A DNA stretch of 64,000 bases from Inia geoffrensis. Its lineage: Eukaryota > Chordata > Mammalia > Artiodactyla > Iniidae. The first letter of the stretch is position 1, and every line of letters begins with the position of its first letter. A program made the translations under genes and the position numbers. The stretch spans positions 20,747,592-20,811,591 of the forward strand of contig CM070905.1 of NCBI GenBank assembly GCA_036417435.1. Reading direction: 5' to 3'. Positions 22,775 to 34,152 of this stretch are shown piece by piece. The notes beneath the pieces are model-generated. The model saw only the letters and a program-made list of their open reading frames with translations. It made no database searches and was not told the origin of the DNA.

Positions 22775-25700
22775 ATGGATATAGGAGTATACATATCAAT
22801 AACTACCTTAAATGTAAATGGATTAAATGCTCCCACTAAAAGACATGGACTGGCTGAATGGATACAAAAACAAGACACATATATATCCTGTGTATAAGAG
22901 ACCTACTTCAGACCTAGGGACACATACAGACTGAAAGTGAGGGGATGGAAAAAGATATTCCATGCAAATGGAAATCAGAAGAAAGCTGGAGTAGCAATTC
23001 TCATATCAGACAAAATGGACTTTAAAATAAAGACTGTTACAAGAGACAAAGAAGGACATTACCTAATGATCAAGGAATCGATCCAAGAAGAAGATAGAAC
23101 AACTGTAAATATTTATGCACCCAACATAGGAGCACCTCAATACATAAGGCAAATGCCAACAGCCATAAAAGGGGAAATCAACAGTAACACAATCATATTA
23201 GGGGACTTTAAGACCCCACTTTCACCAATGGACAGATCAACCATAATGAACATAAATGAAGCACAACCTTTAAATGATACATTAAGCAAGAGGGACTCAA
23301 CTGATATTTATAGGACATTCCATCCAAAAACAGCATATTACACTTTCTTCACAAGTACTTATGGAACATTCTCCAGGATAAATCATATCTTGGGTCACAA
23401 ATCAAGACTTGCTAAATTTAAGAAAATTGAAATCATATCAAGTACCTTTTCTGACCACAACGCTATGAGCGTAGATATCAATTACAGGAAAAAATCTGTA
23501 AAGAATACGAACTCATGGAGGCTAAACGATACACTACTAAATAACCAAGAGATCACAGAAGAAATCAAAAAATACCTAGAAACAAATGACAATGGAAACA
23601 CGACGACCCAAAACCTATGGGACGCAGCAAAAGCAGTTCTAAGAGGGAAGTTTATAACAATACAGTCCTACCTCAAAAAACAAGAAAAATCTCAAATAAA
23701 CAACCTAACCTTAACAACTAGAGCAATTAGAGAAAGAAGAACAAAATAAATAAATAAATAAAGTTAGCAGAAGGAAAGAAATCATAAAGATCAGGTCAGA
23801 AATAAATGAAAAAGAAATGATAGCAAAGATCAGTAAAACTAAAAGCTGGTTCTCTGAGAAGATAAACAGAATTGATAAACCATTAGCCAGACTCATCAAG
23901 AAAAAAAGGGAAAAGTCTCAAATCAACAGAATTAGAAATGAAAAAGGAGAAGTAACTGACACTGCAGATATACAAAGGATCATGAGAGATTACTACAAGC
24001 AACTACATGCCAATAAAATGGACAACCTGGAAAAAATGGACAAGTTCTTAGAAAAACACAACCTTCTGAGACTGATCCAGGAAGAAATAGAAAATATAAA
24101 CAGACCAATCAGAAGCACTGAAATTGAAACTATGATTAAAAATCTTCCAGCAAATAAAAGCCCAGGACCAGATGGCTCCACAGGCGAATTCTATCAAACA
24201 TTTAAAGAAGAGCTAACACCTGTCCTTCTCAAACTCTTCCAAAATATAGCAGAGGGAGGAACACTCCCAAACTCCTTCTACAGGATCACCATCATCACCC
24301 TGATACCAAAACCAGACAGATGTCACAAAGAGAGAAAACTACAGGTGAATATCACTGATGAACATAGAAGCAAAAATCCTCAACAAAATACTAGCAAACA
24401 GAGCCCAACAGCACATTAAAAGGATCATACACCATGATCAAGTTGGGTTTATCCCAGGAATGCAAGGATTCTTCAGTATACACAAATCAATCAATGTGAT
24501 AAATCATATTAACAAATTGAAGGATAAAAACCATATGATCTTCTCAGGAGATGCAAAAAAAGCTTTTGACAAAATTCAACACTCATTTATGATTAAAAAC
24601 CCTTCAGAAAATAGGCATAGAGGACACTTACCTCAATATAATGAAGGCCATATATGACAAACCCACAGCCCACTTCATTCTCAATGGTGAAAAACTGAAA
24701 CCATTTCCTCTAAGCTCAGGAACAATACAAGGTTGTCCACTCTCACCACTATTATTCAACATACATTTGGAAGTTTTAGCCACAACAATCAGAGAAGAAA
24801 AAGAAATAAAAGGAATCCAAATCGGAGAAGAAGAAGTAAAACTGTCACTGTTTGCAGATGACATGATACTATACATAGAGAATCCTAAAGATGCTACCAG
24901 AGAACTACAAGAGCTAATCAATGAATCTGGCAAAGTAGCAAGATACAAAATTAATGCACAGAAATCTCTTGCATTCCTATACACTAATGATGAAAAATCT
25001 GAAAGAGAAATTAAGGAAACACTCCCATTTACCACTGCAACAAAAAGAATAAAATACCTAGGAATAAACCTACCTAAGGAGAAAAAAGATATGTATGCAG
25101 AAAACTATAAGACACTGGTGAAAGAAAGGTGATACAAACAGATAGATATACTATGTTCTTGGATTGGAAGAATCAACATTGTGAAAATGAGTATACTACC
25201 CAAAGCAATCTACAGATTCAGTGCAATCCCTATCAAACTACCAATGGCATTTTTCACAGAAGTAGAACAAAAAATTTCACAATTTGTATGGGAACACAAA
25301 AGATCCCGAAGTGCCAAAGCAATCTTGGGAAAGAAAAACGGATCTGGAGGAATCAGGCTCCCTGACTTCAGACTATACTACAAAGCTACAGTAATCAAGA
25401 CAGTATGGTACTGGCACAAAAACAGAAATATAGATCAATGGAACAGGATATAAAGCCCAGAGATAAACCCACACGCATATGGTCACCTTATTTTTGATAA
25501 AGGAGGCAAGAATAAACAATGGAGAAAAGACAGCCACTTCAATAACTGGTGCTGGGAAAACTAGACAGCTACATGTAAAAAAATGAAATTAGGACACTCA
25601 CTAACACCATACACAAAAATAGACTCAAAATGGATTAAAGACCTTAATGTAAGGCCAGACAGTATAAAACTCTCAGAGGAAAACATAGGCAGAGCCCTCT

Positions 25701-26557
25701 ATGACATAAATCACAGCAAGATCCTTTTTGACCCACCTCCTAGAGAAAGGGAGATAAAAACAAACAAATGGGACCTAGTGAAACTTAAAAGCTTTTGCAC
25801 AGCAAAGGAAACCATAAATATGATGAAAAGACAACCCTCAGAATGGGAGAAAATATTTGCAAATGAAGCAACTGACAAAGGATTAATCTCCAAACTATAC
25901 AAGCAGCTCATGCAGCTCAATTCCAAAGCAACAAACAACCCAATCCAAAAATTGGTGGAGGACCTAAATAGACATTTTTCCAAAGAAGATACACACATTG
26001 TCAACAAACACATGAAAGGATGCTCAACATCACTAATCATTAGAGAAATGCAAATCAAAACTACAATGAGGTATCACCTCACACCAGTCAGAATGTCCAT
26101 CATCGCAAAATGTACAAAGAATAAATGCTGGAGAGGGTGTGGAGAAAAGGGAACCGTCTTGCACTGTTGGGAATGTAAACTGATACAGCCACTATGGAGA
26201 ACAGTATGGAGGTTCCTTAAGAGACTAAAAATAGAACTACCATATGACCCAGCAATCCCACTACTGGGCATATACCCTGAGAAAACCATAATTCAAAAAG
26301 ACTCATGTACCACAATGTTCATTGCAGCACTATTTACAATAGCCAGGTCATGGAAGCAACCTATGTATCTGTCGACAGATGAATGGATAAATAAGATGTG
26401 GCACATATATACAATGGAATATTACTCAGCCATAAAAAGAAACAAAACTGAGTTATTTGTAGCGAGGTGGATGGGTTTAGAGACTGTCATACAGAGTGAA
26501 ATCAGTCAGAAAGAGCAAAACAAGTACCGTGTGTTAACACATATATATGGAATCTAA
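22775..26557 (+). pseudogene. L1 copy A ORF2 (endonuclease / reverse transcriptase), broken
   Basis: ORF2p nicks DNA and copies L1 RNA. The N-terminal endonuclease begins MDIGVY, with the NVNGLNAP motif, but a stop replaces the residue before the catalytic Glu (CV*ET near 22896). A second part is open from 22937 with YAPN and SDHNAM. The catalytic motif GDFN reads GDFK at 23201-23212. The RT domain is in pieces. FADD of the active site is present ([10 protein letters not shown] near 24850), followed by a stop at about 25132. The C-terminal part with the CWRGCGEKG Cys-rich region is open from 25583 to 26557, with a 3-base deletion after LHCW. It has several frameshifts and stops and is non-functional. 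Confidence 0.9.
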
Positions 26558-26926
26558 AAAAACCAACAAAAAAAATGGTTCTGAAGAACCTAGTGGCGGG
26601 ACAGGAATAAAGACGCAGACGTAGAGAATGGACTTGAGGACACAGGGAGGGGGAAGGGTAAGCTGGGACGAAGTGAGACGGTGGCATGGACATATATACA
26701 CTTCCAAATATAAAATAGATAGCTAGTGGGAAGCGGCCACATAGCACAGAGAGATCAGCTCGGTTATTGTGACCACCTAGAGGGGTGGGGTAGGGAGAGT
26801 GGGAGGGAGTTGCAAGAGGGAGGAGATATGGAGATATATGTATATGTATAGCTCATTCCCTTTGTTATAAAGCAGAAACTAACACACCATTGTAAAGTAA
26901 TCATACTCCAACAGAGATGTTAAAAA

Positions 26927-27105
26927 AAAGATTTCTGCTTTGTGGAGTTTACATTCTAGCAATGGAGATAAATAATAAGCATAATAAAGGAATAAATTAT
27001 ATAGTATGTGAAACAGTGACAAGTGCTGTGCAAAAAAGAGAAAGTAGAGCAGGGGAAGGAGATTGGAAGAGCCGTGGGAGAGGGAGAGGCGTGATTTAAA
27101 AAATG
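26927..27105 (-). repeat. L2-like ancient repeat, part 2
   Basis: After the L1 direct repeat the host sequence continues with 'gtggagtttacattctagc' and 'gtgacaagtgctgtg', so joining it to 21093 restores one ancient repeat. It resembles the copies near 130, 47.0 and 58.4 kb. Confidence 0.55.
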
Positions 27106-27111
27106 GAAGCA

Positions 27112-27292
27112 CTGGGCACTACTGTACAGCACAGGGAACTCTATCAATATTCTGTAATAACCTACATGGAAGAAGAATCTGAAAAAGAATGGCTCTATGT
27201 ATATGTGTGACTGAATCACTTTGCTGTACACCTGAAACTAACACAACATCGTAAATCAACTCTAATATAAAATTAAAAATTAAAAAAAAAAT
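27112..27292 (+). mobile_element. 5'-truncated L1 3' end
   Basis: 'cagcacagggaactctatc', 'gaatcactttgctgtacacc' and 'cataaatcaac'-type sequence followed by an A-rich end match the 3' UTR of a cetartiodactyl L1 subfamily different from copies A and B. Only about 180 bases remain, and no clear direct repeat is seen. Confidence 0.75.
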
Positions 27293-27299
27293 CAACCTG

Positions 27300-28985
27300 C
27301 CACTCAAAATAAAACAGACAAACCTGAAAGCACTGGGGACAATTCAAGTGACAGTATGAGTGAAATTTTGTTTCAAATGTCCTTGGCTGGGGGTTATAGG
27401 AATATTGACAGCAAGTGAGCTCTTGGGGCCGAGGAGCTGCCCTTGGCAGGGGATAGACTTGCAGCCCCTGGGAGTCTGGCAGGAACTCAGGGGTCATCCC
27501 AGCCACCATCCTGAGACCCCAGTGGTGAGCCCTGAGCCACCGCCCTCTTCTGCAGGGACACGGAGACTATAAAGGGGCCCCTTGCCCTAAGGAGAGGTAA
27601 CCCCACCACCGGCAAGTTGCCAAGATACTCACACCTCGTACTTGGGTCTGTTTCCCTTCTGGCCCGCCACACCCTTCCGATTCCTCCCCATCTGTCACGT
27701 TGTTGTGGAATTATAAGTGGAAAGTTTTAGAGGCTGTGTTTGAGTGGAGACGTGGCTTCATCTTCACAGACAGAGAGAGGATGTGTATGTTTATACCTGT
27801 GAGTGTATCTGTATGTCTAAATGTCCCAACTGTGGCAGCTCAGGCCCAGAGTGAGTTTCTCAAGTCATTCATTCATTCAACCAAGGAACTAGACCTACTA
27901 TGCACCTGATGCGGGCGCTCTACCGTGCGCTCATTCCTCCTATCACCTGCTTTCCAGCCTGCGTGGCAAAATGTGTGACAGTGACGAGGGTTGCACCACT
28001 TTGAGCCTCTGGGGATCAACTGCATAAAGCACATAAACAAGATCAAAAGCTTTGTTATTTTTCCCTCCTGAGATACCCCACAGCCCTGTATGTGCAGAGA
28101 AGGAGACCCCAGTCACTCATTTCCCACCGCGGGTCCTCACGGCTGTTCTATTTCTGCCTCTGCGGGAGACAGGTCAAGGCCAGGACACCTAAGAGAGCCG
28201 AAGTCGCGTCTTGAGGCCTCTGAGGGGAGAAGCAGACCCCCTGGTTCACGTGCCTCTGTGTTGGAGGTGTGAGAGTCCAGGTGGAGGGTCCTGGGACACT
28301 GGTCTCCGGGTTTCATCCACTCTCACCCTCTGCCCCTCTAGTCCCTGCCAGGTGAGACCCCACCCTCTGGGCCTTGCCCAGCTATTTGGCCAGTGTGGAC
28401 CTTGACCAGGGAATTTGGGGAGGATGTGAAAGGAGAGAGGAAAGGGGAAGCCGGAGGTGGCCTGCATCTTTAAAGATGAATAGCACTGTTTGCTCATTAG
28501 GGAGATTATTTCAAGCAAGACGACAGCCAGAATGCTCTAGTGCAAGCATCTGCCTGCTACTGGGAGATGATATTTATTGTTCAGTCCTTCAATGGACGTA
28601 AATAAACAGCCCAGCCCAGATAATGTTCCAATAAACAAACAAGCAGCTGCCAGGCACTCCCCGGATGGCTGACCTTTGCGGAGGCCACCCTGGTGCTGAT
28701 GTTTTAATAGCAGTCTGCCTGGCAGCGCAGACGCTCACCGTGCCAAGGATGGAGAGGTGGCCGTGCTGCCTGGTGGATAGGCTGGAGGGAAAGGGGGGCC
28801 CGTACTGCCTAGGATTATCCTGGGCTGGAGACAAAGCAGCTGGGGAGGGCAGGTGAGGAGCCTGTGTGTGCCCTCGGGCACACGTGCCTGCTCCAGGGAA
28901 GCTGCGCGGAGGGGATGCACGCTGTGATGGAGGGGCCCACAAGGTCCAGGCAGGACTGATGCTCAGTTGCTATGTCCTAGTGTGG
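27300..28985. other. Unique intronic sequence; motif-rich patch 28450-28670
   Basis: No gene or named repeat is seen. The patch at 28450-28670 contains TAAACA and AATAAACAAACAA forkhead-like motifs, 'gagattatttc' and 'gagatgatattta'. It is an enhancer candidate only. Confidence 0.4.
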
Positions 28986-29158
28986 CCTCAACAGTTGTTG
29001 CTTTTCTCATTTTTGTTGAGGTATAATTAACAAATAACAATTGTATATATTTGAGGCATATGACTTGATGTTGTGATATGCATATGTACATTGTGAGATA
29101 GCCACCGCAATCAGGCTAATTCACATATCCGTGGTCTCACGTAGTTACTATTTTCTTT

Positions 29159-29160
<2 letters not shown>

Positions 29161-29204
<44 letters not shown>
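29161..29204. repeat. (TG)22 microsatellite
   Basis: Twenty-two uninterrupted tg units lie inside the L1M 3' UTR. This length is likely to be polymorphic. Confidence 0.98.
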
Positions 29205-29205
<1 letters not shown>

Positions 29206-29529
29206 TGAGAACATTTAAGATGTACCCTCTTAACAGGTTTCAAGTATACAGTAGAATATCTTTGACATTGTTAACATTGCTGTACATTAGATCTCCAGAA
29301 CTTGTTCACCCTTCATAACTGAAACTTTGTACCTGTTGGCATCTCCCCACTCCGTCCTCCCCCGTTCCTGCAACCACCATTCTACTCTGTTTCCATGAGT
29401 TTGACTATTTTAGATCCCACATATAAGTGAGGTCACGCGGTATTTGTCTTTGTGTCTGCCTTAGTTCACTCAGCATGATGTCCTCCAAGTTCATCCATGT
29501 TGCCGCAAACGGCAGAATTTCCTTCTCTT

Positions 29530-29729
29530 TTTTTTTTGTGGTACGCGGGCCTCTCACTGCTGTGGCCTCTCCCGTTGCGGAGCACAGGCTCCGGACACGC
29601 AGGCTCAGCGGCCATGGCTCACGGGCCCAGCCGCTCCGCGGCATGTGGGATCTTCCCGGACCGGGGCACGAACCCGTGTCCCCTGCATCGGCAGGCGGAC
29701 TCTCAACCACTGCTCCACCAGGGAAGCCC
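29530..29729 (-). mobile_element. Cetacean CHR-2-type SINE, minus orientation
   Basis: It begins with poly-T and 'gtggtacgcgggcctctca' and ends 'ccaccagggaagcc'. The direct repeat ttccttctctt is at 29519-29529 and 29730-29740. It is nested in an old L1M element. Confidence 0.95.
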
Positions 29730-29909
29730 TTCCTTCTCTTGTTAACGTTGAATAATATTCCATTGTATGCATCTCTGTATGTAGATGTAGTATATACCTT
29801 TTACATTCTATGTGATATGAGTCACATTTTCTTTATCCATTCAGTCATCAACAGACATTTAGGTTGTTTCCAAGTCTTGGCTGTTGTAAATAACTCACCA
29901 GTTGTTAAA

Positions 29910-30450
29910 TCTTGAAATAATTCCCATCTGGGTCCCGCCTTCACCCCCAGCAGTATTACTTGGTGCAGCTGGGAGCCTTTAAGACCACCTGACCCCACAG
30001 CAACCCCTCTGATTGGTTGGTCCTCTCCCTCTAGCAGTTGTTAAATGTTTTGACTATCACCCAGGATGCAGGGGGTTCCTGCCACACAAAACGTGTGTCC
30101 CCCGGAACCTGTAGGCTGGGTGAGGAAACAGTAGGCACGAGTGTGTCAAATGAGCCTGCTGAGGGCTAGCCTAGAGCAGCCTGGGCCCACACAGCTTGCT
30201 TGGGCCAATGGGGGACCATCCAGCTAGCTGGAGCTTACAGCCTGTGAGCTCCAAAAAAGTGAAGACAATAGGGCACACTCGTTATGCTATAAATTGAAGG
30301 TTCTGGGAGACACAGAGTATTGTGCAGGGGAGGGAAGCGGCCAAGATCTCCACTGAGGACAACCGCAGGACGATAGTCACCAAGCCAACTTATTATTATC
30401 AGCAGGGTCACTTGGTGGGTGCAGAATCAGAACACAGGGATGAGAATAGT
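29910..30450. other. Unique intronic sequence
   Basis: No gene or named repeat is recognised. Confidence 0.45.
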
Positions 30451-30454
30451 CTAG

Positions 30455-31032
30455 AAATGTGCTGTCCAGTACAGTAGCCATCGGCTACACATGGCTGTTA
30501 AGCACCCGAAATGTGGCTGGTCCAAATTGAGTTTTGCTGTCAGTGTGAAATACACATCAGGTTTCAAAGATGTCGTAGGGAAAAACACATGTAAAACATC
30601 TCATTAACAGTTTTTATACTGCATACCTGTTCAATTGAAACTATTTGGGGGGTGCACATTGGGTTAGTAAAAATAGATTATCAAAATTAATTTTACCTCT
30701 TTCTTTTTTAATGTAACCAACCACTACTAGAAATTTTTTTTTTGTTTTTTTTTTTTTTTGCGGTACGCGGGCCTCTCACTGTTGTGGTCTCTCCCCTTGC
30801 GAAGCACAGGCTCCAGACGCACAGGCTCGGCGGCCATGGCTCACGGGTCCAGCCGCTCCGCGGCATGTGGAGTCTTCCCGGACCGGGGCACGAACCCGTG
30901 TCCCCTGCATCGGCAGGAGGAGTCTCAACCACTGTGCAACCAGGGAAGCCCACTACTAGAAATTTTGTAATTGCCCATGTGGCCCACATTTGTGTCTGGC
31001 CTTATATTTCTGCTGTCCAGTGCTGTCTAGAA
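30455..31032 (-). mobile_element. Non-autonomous DNA transposon remnant, split by SINE
   Basis: 'gtgctgtccagtacagtagcc', 'ggctacacatggctgttaa', 'aaatgtggctggtcc' and, after the SINE, 'ttgcccatgtggcccacat' and 'atatttctgctgtccag' follow a common mammalian MER element of the hAT type in reverse order. The exact family is not certain. It has no coding capacity. Confidence 0.65.
30738..30950 (-). mobile_element. Cetacean CHR-2-type SINE, minus orientation
   Basis: Poly-T, then 'gcggtacgcgggcctctca', ending 'aaccagggaagcc'. The direct repeat cactactagaaatttt is at 30722-30737 and 30951-30966, exact over 16 bases. Confidence 0.96.
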
Positions 31033-31039
31033 GAACATT

Positions 31040-32360
31040 TCACTGGGCCTGTGGTGAGGCCTGAAGGGTGAGGTGTCCCTTCAGCCCTCAGAGAACACAT
31101 TTGTACTGTGTCCTCAGGACAGTGCTCCATGAAGATGACCAAGTTTTCCCCTCTGACCCCCTTTTTCATATTTTCACTATTACCTCCACCTGCCAGCATA
31201 TCTTTATAAAATCTGCTGTTGCCACTCATGTTGCTACTTAAGATCAGTCTTCCTACTGACTGAAGACATTTTGTCTCTGAAGGGGGTGTTTGAAAAAATC
31301 TGACATTACCCACTATGTGTGTTATTAGTCAAACACTCAATGATGGTGGTGCCATGCGGTAGCCCTTTTATTCTGTGACATACACATGCTCCCTTGAGCC
31401 TTGCTCGGGGCTGGGCTAATTCCTGGTTACACTCCAGTCAGTTGGCCAGATCTCCCGGGAAGAAGGAAAAGAGGCCTTTGAACACCTCTCTGCTATAGCA
31501 TTTGCTGCTTGACCTTATTTGTGTGAAATCTGAACCCATCAGGAAAATGGCCTCCAAGAGGGCAGGGCTGAGACTCACTGTTCTTCTCCAGAGGCCGGCC
31601 CGGAGCCTAGCCTGGGCATTACATAAATGCACGGTAGATAAAGAATTGAGTGTGGACTGTCACTCTGTCAAGGGACACACAAGATGAGGATGTGGGTTCC
31701 TCCTTGGCATCGGCCTCAGAGTATAACATCTTCTAAACATGCAAATTTACATTAGTGGCTTCTTTATATTTTCTACCTTAAAAAAAAATCAATGTCTATT
31801 TTCACTATTTCTCATTGCTTAGTTGATCCACAAGTATCATCTATGCTGCATAAAATAATAAATCTTATTTGTCTTAACGTGTACAGTAATGCATCTTATT
31901 TGTTCTAAGCTGTCACCTCCCAAGCCTCGGGGTGGCCCCTGTGATAGTGACTGAACGACAGCCACTGGCCGCTGTGTCTCCTTTCATCTCAACTGGTCTT
32001 CGTGGCCTGGCGGAATCTTTCCTAGGCTGTCCTTGAGTTGCAGGCATCTGGATTGTTCTAACTCATCAGGGGAGAACTGAATGTGATTTTCTGTGTCCAG
32101 GTGAACTTGGCCAGGAGAATGGCTTCTGTTTGCCTCTTTTCCCCTGGAATCCCATTTGAAAGCTGCCTGATATTTTGTCGGTCTTTTTTGGCTGCCGTGG
32201 AGTATTGGCAGCAGTGAATGATGACAACTGAGCTCTTCTTTTTTGATCCTGCCTCTTACCTTGATCTTACCTTGATCAGCTCAGAGTCCATCATCTGATT
32301 GGTAGAATGGGGGGTATTTTAGACAGAGGGAGTTGATCATTTATGTAGTAACTACTTACT
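31040..32360. other. Unique intronic sequence
   Basis: No gene or named repeat is seen. An AT-rich patch at 31735-31915 ('catgcaaatttacatt', 'aataaatcttatttg', 'atgcatcttatttg') has an internal near-repeat. Confidence 0.45.
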
Positions 32361-32364
32361 TTTC

Positions 32365-33180
32365 CCATCTGTGGTGAGGTACATTTGACAAATAAAAATT
32401 GTATATATTTAAGGTGTACAACTTGATGTTTTGATATATTATATATTGTGAAATAATCGCTACAATCAAGATAATTCACATATCCATCACCTCACATAGT
32501 TACCATTTTCATTCTTTTTGTGTGTGTGTGTGTGTGTGACAGGAACACTTAGAATCTACCCTGTTAGCAAATTTAAAGTATACAGTATTGTATCATCATA
32601 GTCACATTGCCGTACATTAGGTCTCTAGAACATATTCATCTAATAACTGAAACTTTGTAACCCTTGACCAACATCTCCCCATTTTCCCCTCCCCCTAGCC
32701 CGTGGAAACTGCCATTCTACTCTCTGCTTCTAGGAGTTGAACTATTTTGGATTCCACATATAAGTGAGATCATGTAGTATTTGTCTTTCTGTGTTTGTCT
32801 TAATTCACGTTGCATAATGTTCTCCAGATTCATCCATGTTGTTGAAAATAGCAGGATTTGTTTCTTTTTTAAGGCTGAATTATATACAGATAATCACATT
32901 CCTTTATCCATTCATCTACTGATAGATATTTAGGTTGTTTCCATGTCTTGGCTCTTGTGAATAATGCTGTAATGGAGATGGGAGTGCAGATATCTCTTTG
33001 AGATACTGATTTTGTTTCCTTTGGGTATATACCCAGGAGCAGAATTGCTGGATCGTATGGCAGTTCTAGTTTTAGTTATTTGAGAAACCACCCTACTGTT
33101 TTCCTTAGTGGCTGTACCAATTTACACACCACCAAGAGTGTACAGCCTTTCCCTTTTCTCCATACCCTCGCCGACATTTG
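32365..33180 (-). mobile_element. L1M 3' end, minus orientation
   Basis: 'tggtgaggtacatttgaca', 'agataattcacatatccat', 'gttctccagattcatccat', 'ttgggtatatacccaggag' and 'ctgtaccaatttacacacc' are the reverse complement of an L1M 3' UTR and the end of ORF2. It extends further into ORF2 than the copy at 28990 and is uninterrupted. Confidence 0.9.
32519..32538. repeat. (TG)10 microsatellite
   Basis: Ten tg units lie at the same position of the L1M 3' UTR as the (TG)22 tract at 29161. Confidence 0.95.
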
Positions 33181-33184
33181 TCAG

Positions 33185-33300
33185 TAACTAATTATTGAGC
33201 ACCAACCGTGTCTTGGGTACTGTGCCAGGCATTGGGGCTGTAGCACTGAATACAACAGGCATGGTCTCTGCCAACATGAGACTTGAAGTCCCAGGTCTAT
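33185..33300 (-). repeat. L2-like fragment, minus orientation
   Basis: 'aattattgagcaccaaccg', 'gtactgtgccaggcattgg' and 'gaatacaacaggcatggtc' match the reverse complement of an L2 3' end. Confidence 0.6.
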
Positions 33301-34152
33301 TTGCCCAAATACAGCTCCTCCCTCGACCCTCAGTCCCCGCAGAGGACGCGCCGTCTTTCTGTAGTTCATTTCCATCATTGGCCTTCTTGCTATTCCAAAG
33401 AGCTTAGGATCAGCTGTAATGTCCTTGCTCCTTGCTCCAGACCCATTTATAAAAAGTATTGAGGAGGACCTTCAAGATGGCAGAGGAATAAGACGTGGAG
33501 GTCACCTTCCTCCCCACAAATAGATCAAAAACACATCTACATGTGGAACAACTCCTACAGAACACCTACTGAACACTGGCAGAAGACCTCAAACTTCCCA
33601 AAAGGCAAGAAACTCCCCATATACCTGGCCATGTGGCTGACAGGGTCTTGGTATTCCAGGCAGGTGTCAGGCGTGAGCGTCTGAGGTGGGAGAGCCGAGT
33701 TCAGGACAGTGGACCACCAGAGACCCCCCGGCCCCACGTAATATCAATAGGTGAGAGCTCTCCCAGAGATCTCTGTCTCAACGCTAAGACCCAGCTCCAC
33801 TCAACGAACAGCAAACTACAGTGCTGGACACCCTATGCCAAACAACTAAAAGGCAGGAACACAACCCCACCCATTAGCAGACAGGCTGCCTAAAATCATA
33901 CTACGTTCACAAACATCCCAAAGCACACCACCAGACGTGGTCCTGCCCACCAAAAAGACAAGATCCAGCCTCATGCACCAGAAAACAGGTACAAGTCCCC
34001 TCCACCAGGAAGCCTGCACAACCCACTGAACCAACCTTACCCACTGGAGGCAGATACAAAAACAATGGGAACTACAAACCTGCAGCCTGCGAAAAGGAGA
34101 CCCCAAACACAGTAAGTTAGGCAAAATGAGAAGATAGAGAAACACACAGCAG

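Larger units (their letters stand above)
21094..26926 (+). mobile_element. L1 copy A, nearly full length, inactive
   Basis: This is a cetartiodactyl L1 of about 5.83 kb with a 5' UTR, broken ORF1 and ORF2, a 3' UTR and an A-rich tail. It is flanked by the direct repeat aaagatttctgct at 21081-21093 and 26927-26939, so its ends are exact and the insertion followed normal target-primed reverse transcription. It sits in an older L2-like repeat. Both reading frames contain stops and frameshifts, so it cannot make working proteins. It is in the same orientation as the plexin gene and pairs with copy B 12.4 kb downstream. Confidence 0.95.
28990..29905 (-). mobile_element. L1M 3' end, minus orientation, split by SINE
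   Basis: 'ttgttgaggtataattaac', 'caggctaattcacatatcc', 'tgtacattagatctccag', 'gttcatccatgttgccgc' and 'catttaggttgtttccaag' are the reverse complement of an L1M 3' UTR and the end of ORF2. A TG microsatellite and a young SINE lie inside. It is homologous to 32365-33180. Confidence 0.85.

Noticed and set aside
25583..26557. 324-codon open frame as a possible gene
   Set aside because: It is the C-terminal part of a broken L1 ORF2, with no intact upstream reverse transcriptase in frame.
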